From contig WMCF01000030.1 of the NCBI GenBank assembly GCA_009792885.1, positions 4,876,891 through 4,940,890 on the forward strand: a stretch of DNA of 64,000 nucleotides, given 5' to 3'. The stretch comes from Eremophila alpestris peregrina. Its lineage: Eukaryota > Chordata > Aves > Passeriformes > Alaudidae. The translations under genes were made by a program, and so were the position numbers. The notes beneath the pieces were generated by a model. The model was given only the letters and a program-made list of their open reading frames with translations. It searched no databases and had not been told where the DNA came from. Below are positions 1 to 13,358 of this stretch, piece by piece. Numbering within the stretch: the first letter of the stretch is position 1; each line of letters opens with the position of its first letter.

Positions 1-2539
1 AGGGGTTCAGAGTAAACTGTAAAGAAATAAGTCCCTCTCAAATGGGGATGCCTGAGGAAACATTGAATTAACTCTGGAAACTGCCACTGATATTTTTGGT
101 AAAGCACTCGTATTTCCTGAAATTACCACAAAGTTATGGCCATTTCTACACAGACTAGGAAAGAGAAATTGTGCTCACTTCTGACCATGTTCCAGTGTGG
201 TTGTATACAATGCTCTTCTGGCACAGCAGGTATGCAGCTGCTCCAGGAAAATGCTGTTCCTAAGCTAATGATCACTGCTAGGAAGTGACTGTAAATTGTT
301 ATAAGGGTGAGCTAAAAGTGTACTGTAGTCATTTACCACAGCTCAGCTGATAAGCAGTAAAAGCAGTAACTCGCTGAGTCCTAGTAATTCAGAAGCTTTC
401 AGTCTTTATTGAGAAATTACTCCTTCAGACTGTAGCTTCTAAAAACAGTGTTCCCTGCCTTTCAGTTTTTAAATTTCATACCAAAAACCAAAACTCCCCT
501 CACTATTGCTTATTCCACACTAATTTACATTTATTTTAGAATTAGGTGTCCCATTTTTGCTCTTATATCACACATGTTCTATACAACAAAGGCTTACCAA
601 TACTCACCAAGTACTTAATAAATAATGTTTTTTAACTTCTAATGCCTTCTTGTGTACAATGGTCTATAAAAGTTTTTTCTCTACAAGCTGTCAGTCACAT
701 TGTTTTGCCTGCAGAATTTATCATATTCTTGGTGTTGGCATGATTCATCTCACTTTACTAGTCCTTTGACAGCTGTCTTCCTTTGCATTGCTCATGAGTT
801 GCTCCTAGACCAATTCTTCATTTGACTTCGATATTTCAATACTCTAATGCCTTGTCATTCCAAAACATACGCTGGAGTAAACAAGTTATTCTATCCAGTT
901 TATCCATCTCTGTTTGCCTAAACCATCTTCAAACACAGTTTATTAAAACTGACATGTGATTTACTACCTTATTGCTCTCTCAATTATGATATTAAACTGT
1001 CTATCTACTAGCCTGATATAAAGCACCAGAAAGATTCACACAGCTACTTTGAAATTCCCCAGTTTTGGGAAATCAGGGGGTTTTAATTTTTATTGAAAAC
1101 AGTCATAATTTTTAGTCAAGAAAGCAGGAAAACAGATATCACATGCCTTATCATACACTAATTTGAAAAACAAAAAGGTTCATTTCCCCTAAAATTACTT
1201 TTCTAATGACATTCTAAAATACGTTAATCTAAATGTGATTTAAAAATAATTTGTATGGCCCCACTTCTGTCTGGTTGTAACATTCTGCAATCACAGGCCT
1301 TGACACTGGGCATGTTTGCAGACATGATGCAATGTTTTCATGAAGACCCTATCTGGGCTAACAAGGCTGTTTATTGTTAGGGTTAATGAGCCCAGGCAGA
1401 ACTCTGAACTAGACTAGACTGCCAGAGAGCTCCAGCTTTGAAGCTCAGGCAGTTTGGGGTAAGTTTGTGTGATTAGTATGTACCACATGGAGATACAAAC
1501 TGCTTCTCTTCACTGATACGACAACCTGCCACTTCAGGAATCAGATATGGTAATTACATTGTGGAGTTCATATAAAAACCTCTCACTTCTGATTTGTCTT
1601 TTCAGGAATGCCGTTAAATAGCTTCTGAGATAATGACTCAGATTATTACTTAATGTTATTCAAAAAAATGCATTCAGTCCAGGTGGGGGGACAGTAAGTG
1701 TCTTCTGAAACATATTTATTTAGAAAGAAATAAAATAGAAATGCAAATATGACTTTGAAATGATCATCTTTGTTACACAGAAATAATAAAATAGTCCTTT
1801 GTTACTGCTGATGCCTTCTCAATTGTTTTCTAAGCTTTGATTTTTTGTTCTATGTTTTGATTTTCTTCTGCTGCATTGCAGAATGAATGAACAACTGAAC
1901 AACAACTTCAACACCTCTTTGAGTGTGTTGTGTAGAGTCACTAATGCTTTCTGAAATACATAATTCACCAGAGCTCTGGTGTTCAGTGATTAATTTTGAA
2001 GGCAGGCAAACATCTTAAAGGCAGTTTGATATTTAAAAGGATTTTAAAGCATTAAGTGACATAAATTTCAATTTATTTTCCATGGATGCAATTCAATTTT
2101 TTGAAAAGTCAGGTTGTAAAGTCACACAAAGGTGAATCTGCCAGTAGGGGCACTTAGCATAATGGAGTATTTTCATTTTATTTTCTCTCCAAGGCATCTA
2201 AAGACCTTTTGATTTTTCTTCCATTTCAGTATATTGTCCTTTTACTAACTAATCTAGTTGAAGTATAAATACCACAACTATGAAAACAAACAACACTGCT
2301 TCCTGTAGAGTCCAGTGGTTATACTACCACTTTTCAAATTCATAGTATTTACTATATTATTTAAAAATTGTCAACAACTGTATAAAACCCAGCATATAAT
2401 TCATACACATATAGGTATAATGGGAAAAATATTTTAAGAGAAAATTTTCACCTTTGTGTATGTTTATATTGTGATCAAAACTGGTTAATTAGAGAAATAA
2501 CAATACGTACAGTAAATCCAGCAAAGCATCCACACTTGC
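1..2539 (-). other. MYO16: MYO16 intron after the switch II exon (partial)
   Basis: This is the 5' part of the next intron, with a GC donor at 2,538-2,539 on the minus strand; it runs off the left edge. The next motor exon, which should open with the LCxNxxNEKxxxY block, was not found here. The sequence is AT-rich; a partial CTCF-like CCAGTAGGGGCAC lies at 2,141-2,153 but lacks one G of the core. Confidence 0.8.
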
Positions 2540-2612
2540 CTGTTCAAAAGTGTTCTTTTGAAATTCTTCAAATCCAAAAATATCTAATACTCCAATTTCA
2601 AACACCTGGTCG
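2540..2612 (-). CDS. MYO16: Myosin XVI exon k: switch II, GC donor
   Basis: One base completes Ser, then 24 codons: DQVFEIGVLDIFGFEEFQKN and TFEQ. It is entered after TTTCCCCCAG. LDIFGFE is the canonical myosin switch II, whose Asp and Glu are intact, and EEFQKNTFEQ begins the relay helix. The expected next residues (LCVN in this family) are absent after FEQ, so the exon must end there. The bases that follow are GCAAGT, giving CAG|GCAAGT, the consensus for a rare GC-AG intron. No GT donor in the right phase is available close by. Confidence 0.94.
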
Positions 2613-4244
2613 CTGGGGGAAAAAAAAAGATATTACAGATAGTAAGAATTCAAGCAAGTGAATAATACATCTGTTGTTTTTGACAGAAGTATTTCTGTTC
2701 TAGGACAAAAGCAGGCTGTATTTCAAAAACATAGATAAAATACACAAGCGGACCATGTACAGAACAGAATCAGAATTCTACTCACAACCCATTATACTGA
2801 ATAGAAATAAAAAAGCAGGGTTCAAGATTGCTTTAGCAGCTATGCTAAAAACTAAATTTTTAAGAGAAGGAAAAAATCTCAACTTCCTAAAGTCCAGTTT
2901 CTAAGGATATAGGTACCATTTTCTGACCATTTTCTTTCAGGGAAGTTTCAAGAATGCCTGGTTGCACTCAGTTATCCTCCCCTGTTTATATTTGTTTGGC
3001 AGCCGGAATTGCTTCTACAGAATGTGCTGCAAGGGAAACCTGTTAAGCACAAGTCGTCTCTGTGTCAGCATCAAGTAGAATTTCTGGGCTCAGGCTTCCC
3101 CACAGGTTACATGCCCCAGGGGAAAGAACAGTCAGGGGTCAGGCCTGAAGAAGGCAGATGTTTCTTCTCTGTATAAATAAAAGAGTAGTTGTTGACATTA
3201 CATCTAATTTGTCGTGTGTCACTGCATGCATTCAGGGAGGGGATTTTTCTGTGGACAGGTGGAAGGACTGGAAGGATCAGGGTAGAGCTGTCACCTGGGA
3301 TTTGGACAGAAGAAATGGGAAAAGGATAGAGGTTACCATACTGTACTTGGGACTGGATCATTGTAAGCCTGATCTGGAGAGGAAACTAAATTCACTGCAG
3401 TGAGCAAAATTAATTTTCTGGGATATTCTGTTGTCTAGTTTCCATCAATAATATTGCACGCTGCTTGTTCTGAGTTCCTTCCATTTTTTTTTTTCCTCTC
3501 CATATTCCAAGTTTCCTCTCTGTCTAAATCTCTGTGCATATCAGGCTACAGATGTAAAGGAGAAAAAGGTGAACCACTGTTGAAGTACATGAATATTGTT
3601 CCACTGCATTCATTGTAATCCCTACCATGTCATTAGACGAGGATCCAGCCCTCTAAATAAATTCCTACATAGCAAACAAACAAAGTAAAATCAGTTGAAA
3701 AACATGCAGACTACAAAGCAAGCTGGGAAAAACAATCCTCAGGGGCAAGCAGAGCCTTTTTAAGAAATCATGCCCAAGAAGTTTGTCTTCATTTCAAAAG
3801 CACACTAGTTCAATGCACTACTGATTGTCACAGGACTGGCTGTGTGCGTAAATGTCAGACATAGATTGTTACATAATAAATCCAGTCCGGAACGGCTTTG
3901 TTGGGCAGGGGAGGTTATCAGGAGGTCGATTAGCCTCCAAGGGAATTTCTACAAGAAAAAGCATAAAGCTATATCACCACCTCTATCTCTAACAATGAAT
4001 GCAACTTAAATTGGATTTTCAAATGTAAGCCTTACTCACAACTGCTCCTGATTAGAGATGGGGGGGTGTACATTCCTTTTCAGAACAAGTTTTCAACAAA
4101 ATCTGTCCATTTACAGAAAGAAAAATTAAATGTTTAAAAACAAACTACCTCACAGGAATATTGAAAATACAGAATTATTATGTTATTTAATTGAGTTTTG
4201 GAAAAAAACAAGAGAAGCTTGAAATTACTGAACACTTGATAAGT

Positions 4245-4284
4245 TTGCCTTGCCTTGCCTTGTCTTGCCTTGCCTTGCCTTGCC
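4245..4284 (+). repeat. (TTGCC)n pentanucleotide repeat
   Basis: Eight tandem units, one with a single change (TTGTC). An ordinary microsatellite, likely to be length-variable. Confidence 0.95.
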
Positions 4285-7200
4285 TTTTCCCCCTAAACAG
4301 CCCTCTTTAGAGGAAGGCAAAACATGAGCTGCTGTGTAACACTGTACAACAGCTGAAATATTGCATTATATTTCATAATTTTTAAGAACTACTTAATACA
4401 GACAAAACAGCTTATCCCTCCCCTCTCTTGTCTGATTCAATTAATATTTTGAGACTGGATTGTTTACATCCCAGTTGAGTCCATGACTGTTGTTTTGTCA
4501 AATTAGTCTCTCTTACTTCCCCTCAAGGAATATATAACCATTTGCACTAAGAAAAGAAATACAAACTGACTTAATTAATTATTAAAAGTCAGGCAAAACA
4601 GGAACCTAGCTTCCAAAATTCTGGGTAAAAGCCTTAGCAGCCAGCTTACTGCCCACCTCAAATAACATTTCTTATCAAAACTGTGATATTTGTGACAAAT
4701 ACACTGGCTTGCAAATATACTGGAGAGGCATTTGCTGACAGAAGAACATTTAGTCTAAGTGTTTCTATGAACTCCTCTTGATAATTTTGGTCTAGTATTA
4801 TTAGGAGATGAACACACCACATTAAAAGAGCTGGATGTTTTACATAATTAATATCTTGCCTGCAGGGCAAGTATAACAGCACTAAGCTCTGTATCCTCTA
4901 CAACAGTGACATTTTACTATTACATTGTGCTATTTATGTGCAAAATCTCTACAACCATGATAGTAATTTTTTGTATTGAATTACTGCTCAGATTTTGAAA
5001 ACTAAATAACAACTGAAAACACAACATCCAAATTAAAGGCATTGCTTTATATGTGGTTGCAAATTACTTTTTTCTTTTAATCCTTCTTCTTGTCTTTCTC
5101 TTTTTCATATCCCTTTTCTTGCCAGAAGGAGGGTCCATATATGTTTTTATTGGCTAGCTGTCAATCATATTAATTCCAGCAAAATTACTTTCCTTAAATA
5201 ATCATACCACAGATTCCCAAGGCAATATAAAGCAAGAACGATTCCATGTTAACAAATGAAAGGGCATGTCACCAGGGTCTAAAAGAACAAACATTAGAAA
5301 AAGGCACTTTTTGTTCTGAAAGATTTCCTCATTTTCTTATGTTATGGTTACTAATCATCACTGACATTGATCTATTTCTTCATTATGTTTCATATATTTA
5401 ATATTTACTACGTATAATTCAAATATCTATGGTTTTAATGGGGACTAAGGCTTTGATTTCAAGTTTTTAAAAATTTCCCGGAATAGAAAGTAGAAGAAAA
5501 AAAAAGGAATTTGCTGACATTTGAAGAATTTTTTTAATCTCTTGTACCACCACACAGGAGTAAATACTTTAAAAAAAGCATGGATGTTCACTATAAGTAA
5601 TTTTGGTTTTCTGATACATGAAACAGCATCTCAGGTTTCAGTATTTTACGATGTCTCCAGCTTTGCCTTTTTTTCCTCAGAAAATCTCTGTAAAGACCTT
5701 ATACTCTAGAAATACTTTCTTGATCTTGTGCACTTAACAATTGCATTATAAAAGAACTAAATAAAAATTCCCAGCAATGCCTAAAAACAATTCACATACA
5801 GAAGACCTCCTGTCTGATAATCTACCACCTTGGCAGACATCTTGCATTCATCAAGTGATGTTCTCAAACCATTTGCCATTCCTGGCAAGGTGAACAGAAC
5901 TCCCTTTACAATACATCTGACCCAGTGCTTCAGACAAACCTACAGAATGTTACTTTTTCACTTTTATTCCATTGCAGATGGTTCTTAGCTCCAAAATCCA
6001 TAGGGTCCATTCCTTTTGTTATCTTTTGCAATCTGCCAGCATAAAGCAGTGAGATGCATCTGTTGTAGGAGGGTGATCTAATGTGCCCTTTCATCTGCCC
6101 AAGATACAACAGCTCTTGCTCTTCTTCCAGCTTCTGCTAGTAATGAGGAAGGCTTATGTCTGATCTGGATAAACTGGAAGTGTACTGGTTAATGAGGAAA
6201 TATTTCTCTGATTAGATGAAGTATATAGTCTAGTCTTCAAATGAGGTCCTTCAGAATCCTAATTAAGAAGCCCTCAGTTTTCCCAGGGGAACAGATTAAA
6301 CCTGTTGTCAAAAACACAGTTCTTGAAGGGAATAGGCTGAATACTTCCAGTTGGATATGTTATTCTTCATCTCAAACAATTATTAAGAAAATTAGTTAAT
6401 GAAACTTTTGAGGGAGATTTTTCAGTAGTCTGAGATTTTGCTGAGATTTGGTTTCATTGCCATGTCTCTCAGGTATCCTGCTCAACTGTAATTTTCCTTT
6501 TAATATTACATTACTTAGGTGTGAGTAGTGCATATAAAGATGGTGGCTGGACACATCAGAAATAAATACTAGCTCCATATCTGACAAACATTTTTTTGAG
6601 TGGCATGACTACTATGCCAGGAAAGTGCCCCTGAGTTACTTGCAAATGGACTCAAGATCTATAGCTCTTTTATTAGTAGTGCACTCTTCCTCAGCTCTTT
6701 AAAGTAAAATTTGTTCTGTACTTTTAAAAATTGCATTGTCTTTTTAAATGAAACACTAGAAATTATGCAGAAATAGGCAGATTTCAAATCATGATATTAT
6801 GCACCATATTATATTAGATGTTTTGTACTGATTGTTTTAAAGATTTCCCTACCTCCACACATAGAAACAATTCTCATTATGTCGTGGGTTCAGGTTCTGA
6901 ACAGGAAGTTCTTTTCCCTCCTTCCTGCACCCCCTTCTACTGAGTTCAATAATAGATAAATATTTTAGTGGGGTTTTTTTTCTGATTTTTTTCTGAAGCT
7001 GTGAAGAGTTCTACTCCAGAATATCTTGTTCCATAAATCACATAATATACTAAGCATTTTTGAAATGAGACCTCTGAGATCCTTCCTTTGCCCAAAAAGT
7101 GTTCCTACTGCTACTCTTTGGCACTATTTGAATTTTGATGGGTATGAGTATACAGTCAGAATATAAAAGCTTTCATAAACTACCACTTTAGAAACATTCT

Positions 7201-7294
7201 GTATGCTCTGTGTGCAACAGAAATCTATGGTTGACCTGGTGATACAGAGAGAAAGCATGACTGGATACCAGTTTTCTTTGTCTGTAATGATGCC

Positions 7295-8285
7295 ACGTAA
7301 GAATCTCAGACTGGGTCAGGGTGGAAGTGACCACAGTGGGTCATCTGAACCAACCTTCCTGCCCAAGCAGGGTCATCCCAGAGCACACGGCACAGAACTG
7401 CATTCAGATGGTTTTTGAATATCTCCAGTGAACATTCCACAGCCTCTCTGGACAGCCTGTTCCAGAGCATGGTCACTCACACAGTAAAAAAGTTGCTTCT
7501 CTTTTCAGGTGGAACATCTGCTTCAGCTTGTTGCCTCTTGTAATTGCTCAGCACCACTGAGCAGAGCCTGGCTCCACCCTCTTGATGCCGTCCCTTTAGA
7601 TTTTTATAGACTGAGATGAGATTCCTCTCTCAGTTGTCTCTTCCCAAGACTAAACAGGCCCAACTCTCTCAGATTTTCCTCATGAGAGAGTCTCTAAATC
7701 ATCTTTGTAGCCCTCCACTGGACCTGCTCCAGGAGCTCCGTGTCTCTCTTGTCCCAGCGAGCCCAGAACTGGGCACAGCACTCCAGATGTGGCCTCACCA
7801 GGGCTGAGCAGAGGAGCAGGATCACCTCCCTCGATATGCTGGCAATGATCTTCCTAATGCACCCCAGGACACCATCAGCCCACTTGGCCACAAGGACACA
7901 CTGCTGGCTCATGGACAGTTTGTTGTCCATCAGGACCCCCAGGTCCTTCTCCACAGAGCTGCATTCCAGCAGGTCAGCCCCCACCCTGAACTGGTGCAGG
8001 GGATTGTTTTTCCCCAGGTACCTTTGCCTTTGCAGAATTTCAGGCAGTCAGTCTTCCCTGCCCATCTCTCGGCCCTGTCGAGGCCCTTCTGAAGGGCTGT
8101 ACAACACTCTGGGGTATTGGCCACTCCTCAGAGCCTTTTGTGTCCTCAGGGAACCTGCTGAGGAGACATCTCTCCCAACATCCAGGTCACGTGTGAATAA
8201 GGGAAACAATGCTGGGCCCAGCAAGGGAACCTGAGGGTGACTGCTAGTGAGAGGCCTCCAGCCAGACCCAGGCCCTCTGGGACCT
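7295..8285 (-). mobile_element. CR1 LINE, about 1-kb 3' portion, reverse orientation
   Basis: The minus strand encodes decayed CR1 reverse transcriptase C-terminus at 7,694-7,984, including LGVLMDNKLSMSQQCVLVAK, SREVILLLCSALVRPHLECC and LLEQVQWRATKMI. Its 3' untranslated part lies toward 7,295 (plus strand: GAATCTCAGACTGGGTCAGG and CATCTGAACCAACCTTCCTG). Frame breaks show it is dead. The 5' border near 8,285 is approximate. Confidence 0.92.
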
Positions 8286-11200
8286 GCTGCTCAGCCAGGC
8301 TTTATCTACAAAATATTTATCAGCTTTTTATCAGGTTTTATCTACAAGTAGATAAACTAGCTGGTAAAACAACATGCTTTCAACTTACTACCAGGCAGGG
8401 AACACAGTATCAAGATTTTCTCAGGCACTTATACCTATTTAGCTTGTTTTCCATGAGAAATGAAAAACAGTATTTCACAAGAATTCACAGACATTGTTAA
8501 ATCTCCATAAAGAAAGCCTTCTTGCAGAATGACTCAGGAATTGTAGAACATTACCTTAAGTCATTTCATTACTCATTTAGATCACCAGATCCAACTTAGC
8601 CAATGTGCAATCAATTACATCGAAATGCCACATTAAGGCAACCATGAATCTACAAAACTGAAAATCAACATACTTATCTGAATGGAAGTAAAACAGACTA
8701 AACTCTGAGGAGTTAAGAGTCTCAGGAAGAAATTCACCAAGACTATTTTGATAATAATGGAATCTGTAGAATAGGAAATCATTATATAGATGAGTGAAGA
8801 TAAATATCAATAATTAAAAAAACATAATCATGAGTACCTGTGAGAAATGTTAATAGCTTTTTTCTAATCCCACTCTAGGGCAAAATAATTTCTCCACAGC
8901 TGATTTTTTAAAAATATTATTAGAATTAATAAAGTAACAAATTTCAGATCTTGCAACCAGTCTAAACTAGCATGTAGGGTTATAATTTAGTTGAAAGTAG
9001 ACAGAATTATAAGTTTTTATGGAAGAGAACAATATTTCTAACAATTTATAATCTCAACACCATCATTAAAAATTTTTGCTTTATACTTAGGTTATAGTAT
9101 TCCAAAGTAATTAATTGCCTGGATTCTGTAAACATTTTTTATTCTCTTCATACCTTTAGAGCTTGGTCTTCACAGCTTTTCACAGAATGATATCGCCTTT
9201 GCTTAGATCTAATGATACTAATTCCTTTTATTTTCCCTGAAGCCTGTCACAAGCCTTTTCTTAGTAAATACAAATCAACATTAAAGACCAAAATCAAGTA
9301 TTTCCACCATAAAAGTTAAACATGGATAATCAAGTTCTTCAAAAATGCCAAGAAGAAATGCTTCCTTTAGAGTTACTAAGCCAAGAAATCTAATTTTATT
9401 GCTTCATAAATTCTCACTGAAGTGTGATGGATGTACAGCTAAGCTGCCTCACAACAGAACAAGAGAGTTAGAAACCTTATTCCAGGTTTCTGATGAAGGC
9501 TTCATCCCATCTGATAAGCAGTAATTCTGTCAGGGGAATTAAGTGTGGCATGGAATGTATCAGACTTATGTAGTCCCATAAGGTAATGTTTCTGGTGGAT
9601 CTTTCAGCAGAGGTTATTAAAACTGCACCAAACTAGAGATACAGATGTATTTGAAGTAAATCTGACCCACTAATCACAAATTTATTGCAGCAATCCAACT
9701 TGCCTCTTGAACTCTTCTATGCCTTGCTTTACTCCTCCAGATCAAACAATATGATTAGGCTGGACCAAAAAAAAAGCTGTATGTGGGCTACTCCAACTGA
9801 GGTTGAAATATCAGTGAAGGATGATCAACATTATTTCCACTTAAAATAAGCTACTTAGCTTCATGTTTGGAAAGGGAATGAAGCTGGTTTTGGTCTGATA
9901 AAACTTAGTACATCTTGTCAGTACTGCCAGTTAATCCTGAGCTGGTTAGCTTCTATAACTAGCCTAAATGAAGAACTGCCCCTTTTCTAGCATAGGTATA
10001 ATATGTGGCCAGAGGAAACTATTGCAAATTCTTCATTTCTGATACTTTAGACATCTGACCTGTTTTAGCTAGGACTTACAACCTCACACAAGTTTTCAAG
10101 TTACCTCACAGACAGAAATAGTTTAACTGAGAAATATTTTCCCAAGGTAGAGGTCACCTATTCTACCTAGTGATTACACTAAAAAGAGACTACAAGATAG
10201 ACAACATACAAACAACTTTGACTTCCATTATTTGAAGATCTTATGTTAACTAAAAATGATAGGTTTATATTAACAACAGAAATACATAGTACCCTATTCT
10301 GAACGAATGTAAGACATCAAATTGTAAAGTTACACACTGAAAAATTATTTTAAATAATTTCAAATAATTTTTAAAATATCAATTCTAAATTTCTTTCTCA
10401 ACAATCACTACAAAAAAAGGTCACTGTAATTAGAAATGCCTGAGCTGGATTGTTGTCTGTCACAGACATGCACTGAGCTAAGCCTTTGTTCCATAAATCC
10501 CAGGAATGAATGAGGAAGATTTGTGACCTCATGCTACTGCCCTTCCTTATTATATACAGAGCATGTCAACCTAGGCCATGGATTGGAAAATTGCTCTAGC
10601 TTAGTGTCACAAAGAGACAAGTAAAATCATTCCATGTCACTTCTCTTTGCCTTCAGCAGGAAGTGAGACACTCTGGTGGTGTATATATAATGACAGACAG
10701 ATTTTAGGTGCAGAAAGCTGAGTTACTCGGGCATGGCACCTTTTTCTCTTAGCTACAGCCATAGAAGAGAAGAGACTTGTCACTAACTGGTCTATAATAG
10801 GAATAAAAATAAGATTGTGAAGTGCTCAAGCTCTAAAAGAGGGCACCTCACAAACACTTGTCCTATGCAGCCACAGAGATAGGATATAAAGAAAACATAA
10901 AAGTTCCACATCTGTCATTAGTGGATTACCATTTACAATAATTCCAAGCCACTTGTATTTCATGTTCATAAGAAAGCTCAGCTGAGCATATGAGCTGTTG
11001 AATTTTGATTAAGTCACATGTATATGATCATCTAAGTAGTTCTACTGCCTTAGTTTGTTACTTTGATTCTACTGAGATTTTTTTTTTCCTTTAATTTGTT
11101 TCTTGACTGCTCCACTGATGCACATTAATTAGCATGCATTTTTCCAAGATACCGTGCTGGATAGCAACAGCATCAGATGTAGAAGATACCAACCTAGAGA

Positions 11201-11661
11201 ACATTTTCAGAACATTTAAATCAGTTAAGTTAAAACATTCATTCGAAGGCCTTTGAATAAAATTCTGGTTTTAAACCCTGTGCTAAGGTCACTGTTTTGG
11301 CAAGAAAGAACAAATATGTTCTGAATTGAAAAAGCACCAAGCAGCATTTTCCATGTTGAAAGACTTTTGTATTGTCAAGTCTTAAAAGCCTATTAATTGT
11401 AACCAGCGATCTAGATTACTGCATGAAGTACCATGGCCCCCTACATAAGAAAATAAATACACAAATATGTTAATATAGAAACAACTAGAAGGCATGGCCA
11501 GTGCTTTAAAGATCCAAGCACCACTGTCATGCTATTGTAAAATTCTTTAAAACTTTTCCAGTGTGCATTGAATTCCACCATTTAATGGAATCATGTTTCT
11601 TTCACTGTTCTGAAATTGAACAGATAATGGAATACCTAATAGTTTCCAATGGAACTCCTAC

Positions 11662-11803
11662 CTGCCACTGTCATCTTGATTTTGAAGGTAGCAGTTGATT
11701 TTGTTGACTAGAAAGCTAAATAAACGACCATACAGAGATTTTGCCAAGAGATCCCGGTAAAAACCTGCAATCTCAATAGTGTGCCTCCGAACAATCGTGT
11801 CTC
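11662..11803 (-). CDS. MYO16: Myosin XVI exon j: RDLLAKSLY helix
   Basis: Two bases complete Gly, then 46 codons: DTIVRRHTIEIAGFYRDLLA, KSLYGRLFSFLVNKINCYLQ and NQDDSG, followed by two bases. It is entered after TCTCGCAG and left in phase 2 at CAG|GTAGGAG. RDLLAKSLYGRLFSFLVNKIN is recognisable, and is split here across two quotes, as the universal myosin RDALAKAIYSRLFdWLVxxIN helix. The QNQDDSG end is the variable loop before the switch II strand. Confidence 0.96.
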
Positions 11804-12419
11804 CTGCGAGAGAAAGCAGAAAATGGAGATGAAAGTGCACTGTAAACTTCGCCTTAAGTAATTTTAGTTACCGTAAATTTAGCTACAGTTACATCTCCTT
11901 TGCCAAACATTTACATGGTGTTAGCTTTTTTTCTGAAGGCTCCAGTGCAAGATGAGAAGACTGTCAACACTCAAAAGATCTTAGGTTTGGAAATAAATGC
12001 CTTTATACTTTGTTCAAAAGAAACATGTATGAGTACTACACAGAACTAATACTGTACTGAAAATATTTTTTTTCAGATTTCTTTCCCAAGACACTCCTGT
12101 TGATTACAGTTCTTACTAATATTCTCTACTAATATATAATCTGTTATCCTGACGCACTTTTGTAATATTAATCAAGTTAGGAGTCCATCAGCATCACAGT
12201 GTGAAACTGCTTTGTTCCAAATAACAAAGGGATTCTCATTTGGTGGTCCAGTCTGATTTACTGTATGGCAGATAAGCCTACATATTTCTCAGAGGGAATA
12301 TTTACAAGACCATACAAGAAATAAGAAACAAAAATCGACAGCTTTTAAATTTTTTAAATCAGAAGGCTCAAAACCCCACCAGGTCTGATCTATAAGAATG
12401 TAAGCTTAGAAAAGATTAC
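11804..12419 (-). other. MYO16: MYO16 intron i-j (616 bp)
   Basis: The donor is GTAATCTT and the acceptor is TCTCTCGCAG. AT-rich; nothing recognised. It is the shortest intron in the window. Confidence 0.9.
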
Positions 12420-12491
12420 CTTTAAAATACTGAACATCAGTTGTTAGGGCTGAAGCAAGCTCATCTGGTGAAACCTGCAGCATCCCCGCCA
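12420..12491 (-). CDS. MYO16: Myosin XVI exon i: short motor exon
   Basis: Two bases complete Val, then 23 codons (AGMLQVSPDELASALTTDVQ and YFK) and one base. The acceptor is TTTCAG and the donor is AAAG|GTAATC. It corresponds to the myosin A-x-L-L-x-V-x-x-x-x-L-x-x-A-L-T helix. Reading across both junctions gives LLEQVAGMLQV and YFKGDTIV with no break. Confidence 0.96.
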
Positions 12492-13240
12492 CTGAAAGGA
12501 AAAGAAAATGTAAAGAAATCAATTTATGCTATACTGCGTGTTTAATTTTTTACAATAGATTTTCTTCTGTAGATTTCTTTTTGAATAGTGAAAGAATCCA
12601 AACAAGGGTGCTGTCACGACAGTAATCAAAATTAATGAACACTGATTATAATCAGTACTTTATGAAGTTTGAATGTATCTATATATTATATTACAGCTTT
12701 CTTTACCCTTCGAAGATTACTCAGGACTTTCCCCAGGGTTTGGCAGACTTTCTGTGGTATTAGAGTGAAGGTATGCAACTTATTGACATTCTGTATCCAT
12801 AAGCCACTTGGAGATTTGTTAGTGACCAAGAGGGCAAACTTCAAAGCACAGAAACAAGAGACCCTTTTAAGACATAGATTTTGAATGTAAGAAATCCACT
12901 TCAAGGCAAATTGTTCAGCTGTTGACAAGCAGTGCAAAAGCATTTCCAAACAAGACTGCGCAAAGTGCACTGTACAATTTCTTTTGGCAAACGATAGCAT
13001 TAAATATGACATTTATTTAGCTAATTTGCAATACTGGCATTTTATTTCACCCCACAAAAATCTGTAATTTATAAAACACCCAAGTCAATTGGATACTGCC
13101 TTCCCACAGTAACTGATGAATTTTCAGAAGTAATTTTTTTTTTGCCTCCCTGGAGTTGTGTTTCCATCTGTGGGTGGAACAGCACAACTTCCCTGCTGTG
13201 GGACCGAGCAGGCGACGCTCCAAGGCCGTGTCCCACTGAC
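12492..13240 (-). other. MYO16: MYO16 intron h-i (749 bp)
   Basis: The donor is GTCAGTGG and the acceptor is TCCTTTCAG. The part next to exon h (about 13,145-13,240) is GC-rich with several CpGs. The rest is AT-rich with nothing recognised. Confidence 0.9.
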
Positions 13241-13358
13241 CTTGTTCCAGTAGCTGCAGGTCTGACACAAACGCTGTCTCAGCATCCGTCAGAGCCGTAA
13301 AGCCAATGTCTCCAAGATGCACAATTGCTGAGAGAATCACAAACAGGTTCTCCACCTC
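13241..13358 (-). CDS. MYO16: Myosin XVI exon h: ILHLGNI-type helix
   Basis: The exon has 39 codons plus one base: EVENLFVILSAIVHLGDIGF, then TALTDAETAFVSDLQLLEQ. It is entered in phase 0 after GTGTGCAG and left in phase 1 at CAAG|GTCAGT. ILSAIVHLGDIGF is the myosin ILAAILHLGNIxF block. Both flanking introns happen to stay open in this frame for some distance, so the surrounding 145-codon open frame is longer than the exon. The exon carries more CpG than the rest of the window. Confidence 0.96.

Larger units (their letters stand above)
2613..11661 (-). other. MYO16: MYO16 intron j-k (9049 bp)
   Basis: The donor is GTAGGAGT and the acceptor is TTTCCCCCAG. It contains a 1-kb reverse CR1 (7,295-8,285) and a (TTGCC)n tract (4,245-4,284). 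The rest is AT-rich intron. I see no other element, although the stretch at 3,110-3,400 is open on both strands by chance. Confidence 0.9.

Noticed and set aside
2141..2153. A third CTCF-like site (CCAGTAGGGGCAC)
   Set aside because: It lacks one G of the core, so the match is too weak to list as a site.
3107..3403. Overlapping open frames on both strands
   Set aside because: Both are chance frames in intron j-k, with no recognisable domain, no splice signals and no family resemblance.
4245..4284. Short regularly repeated units as a CRISPR-like array
   Set aside because: Units are 5 bp without spacers, in a vertebrate intron; this is a microsatellite.
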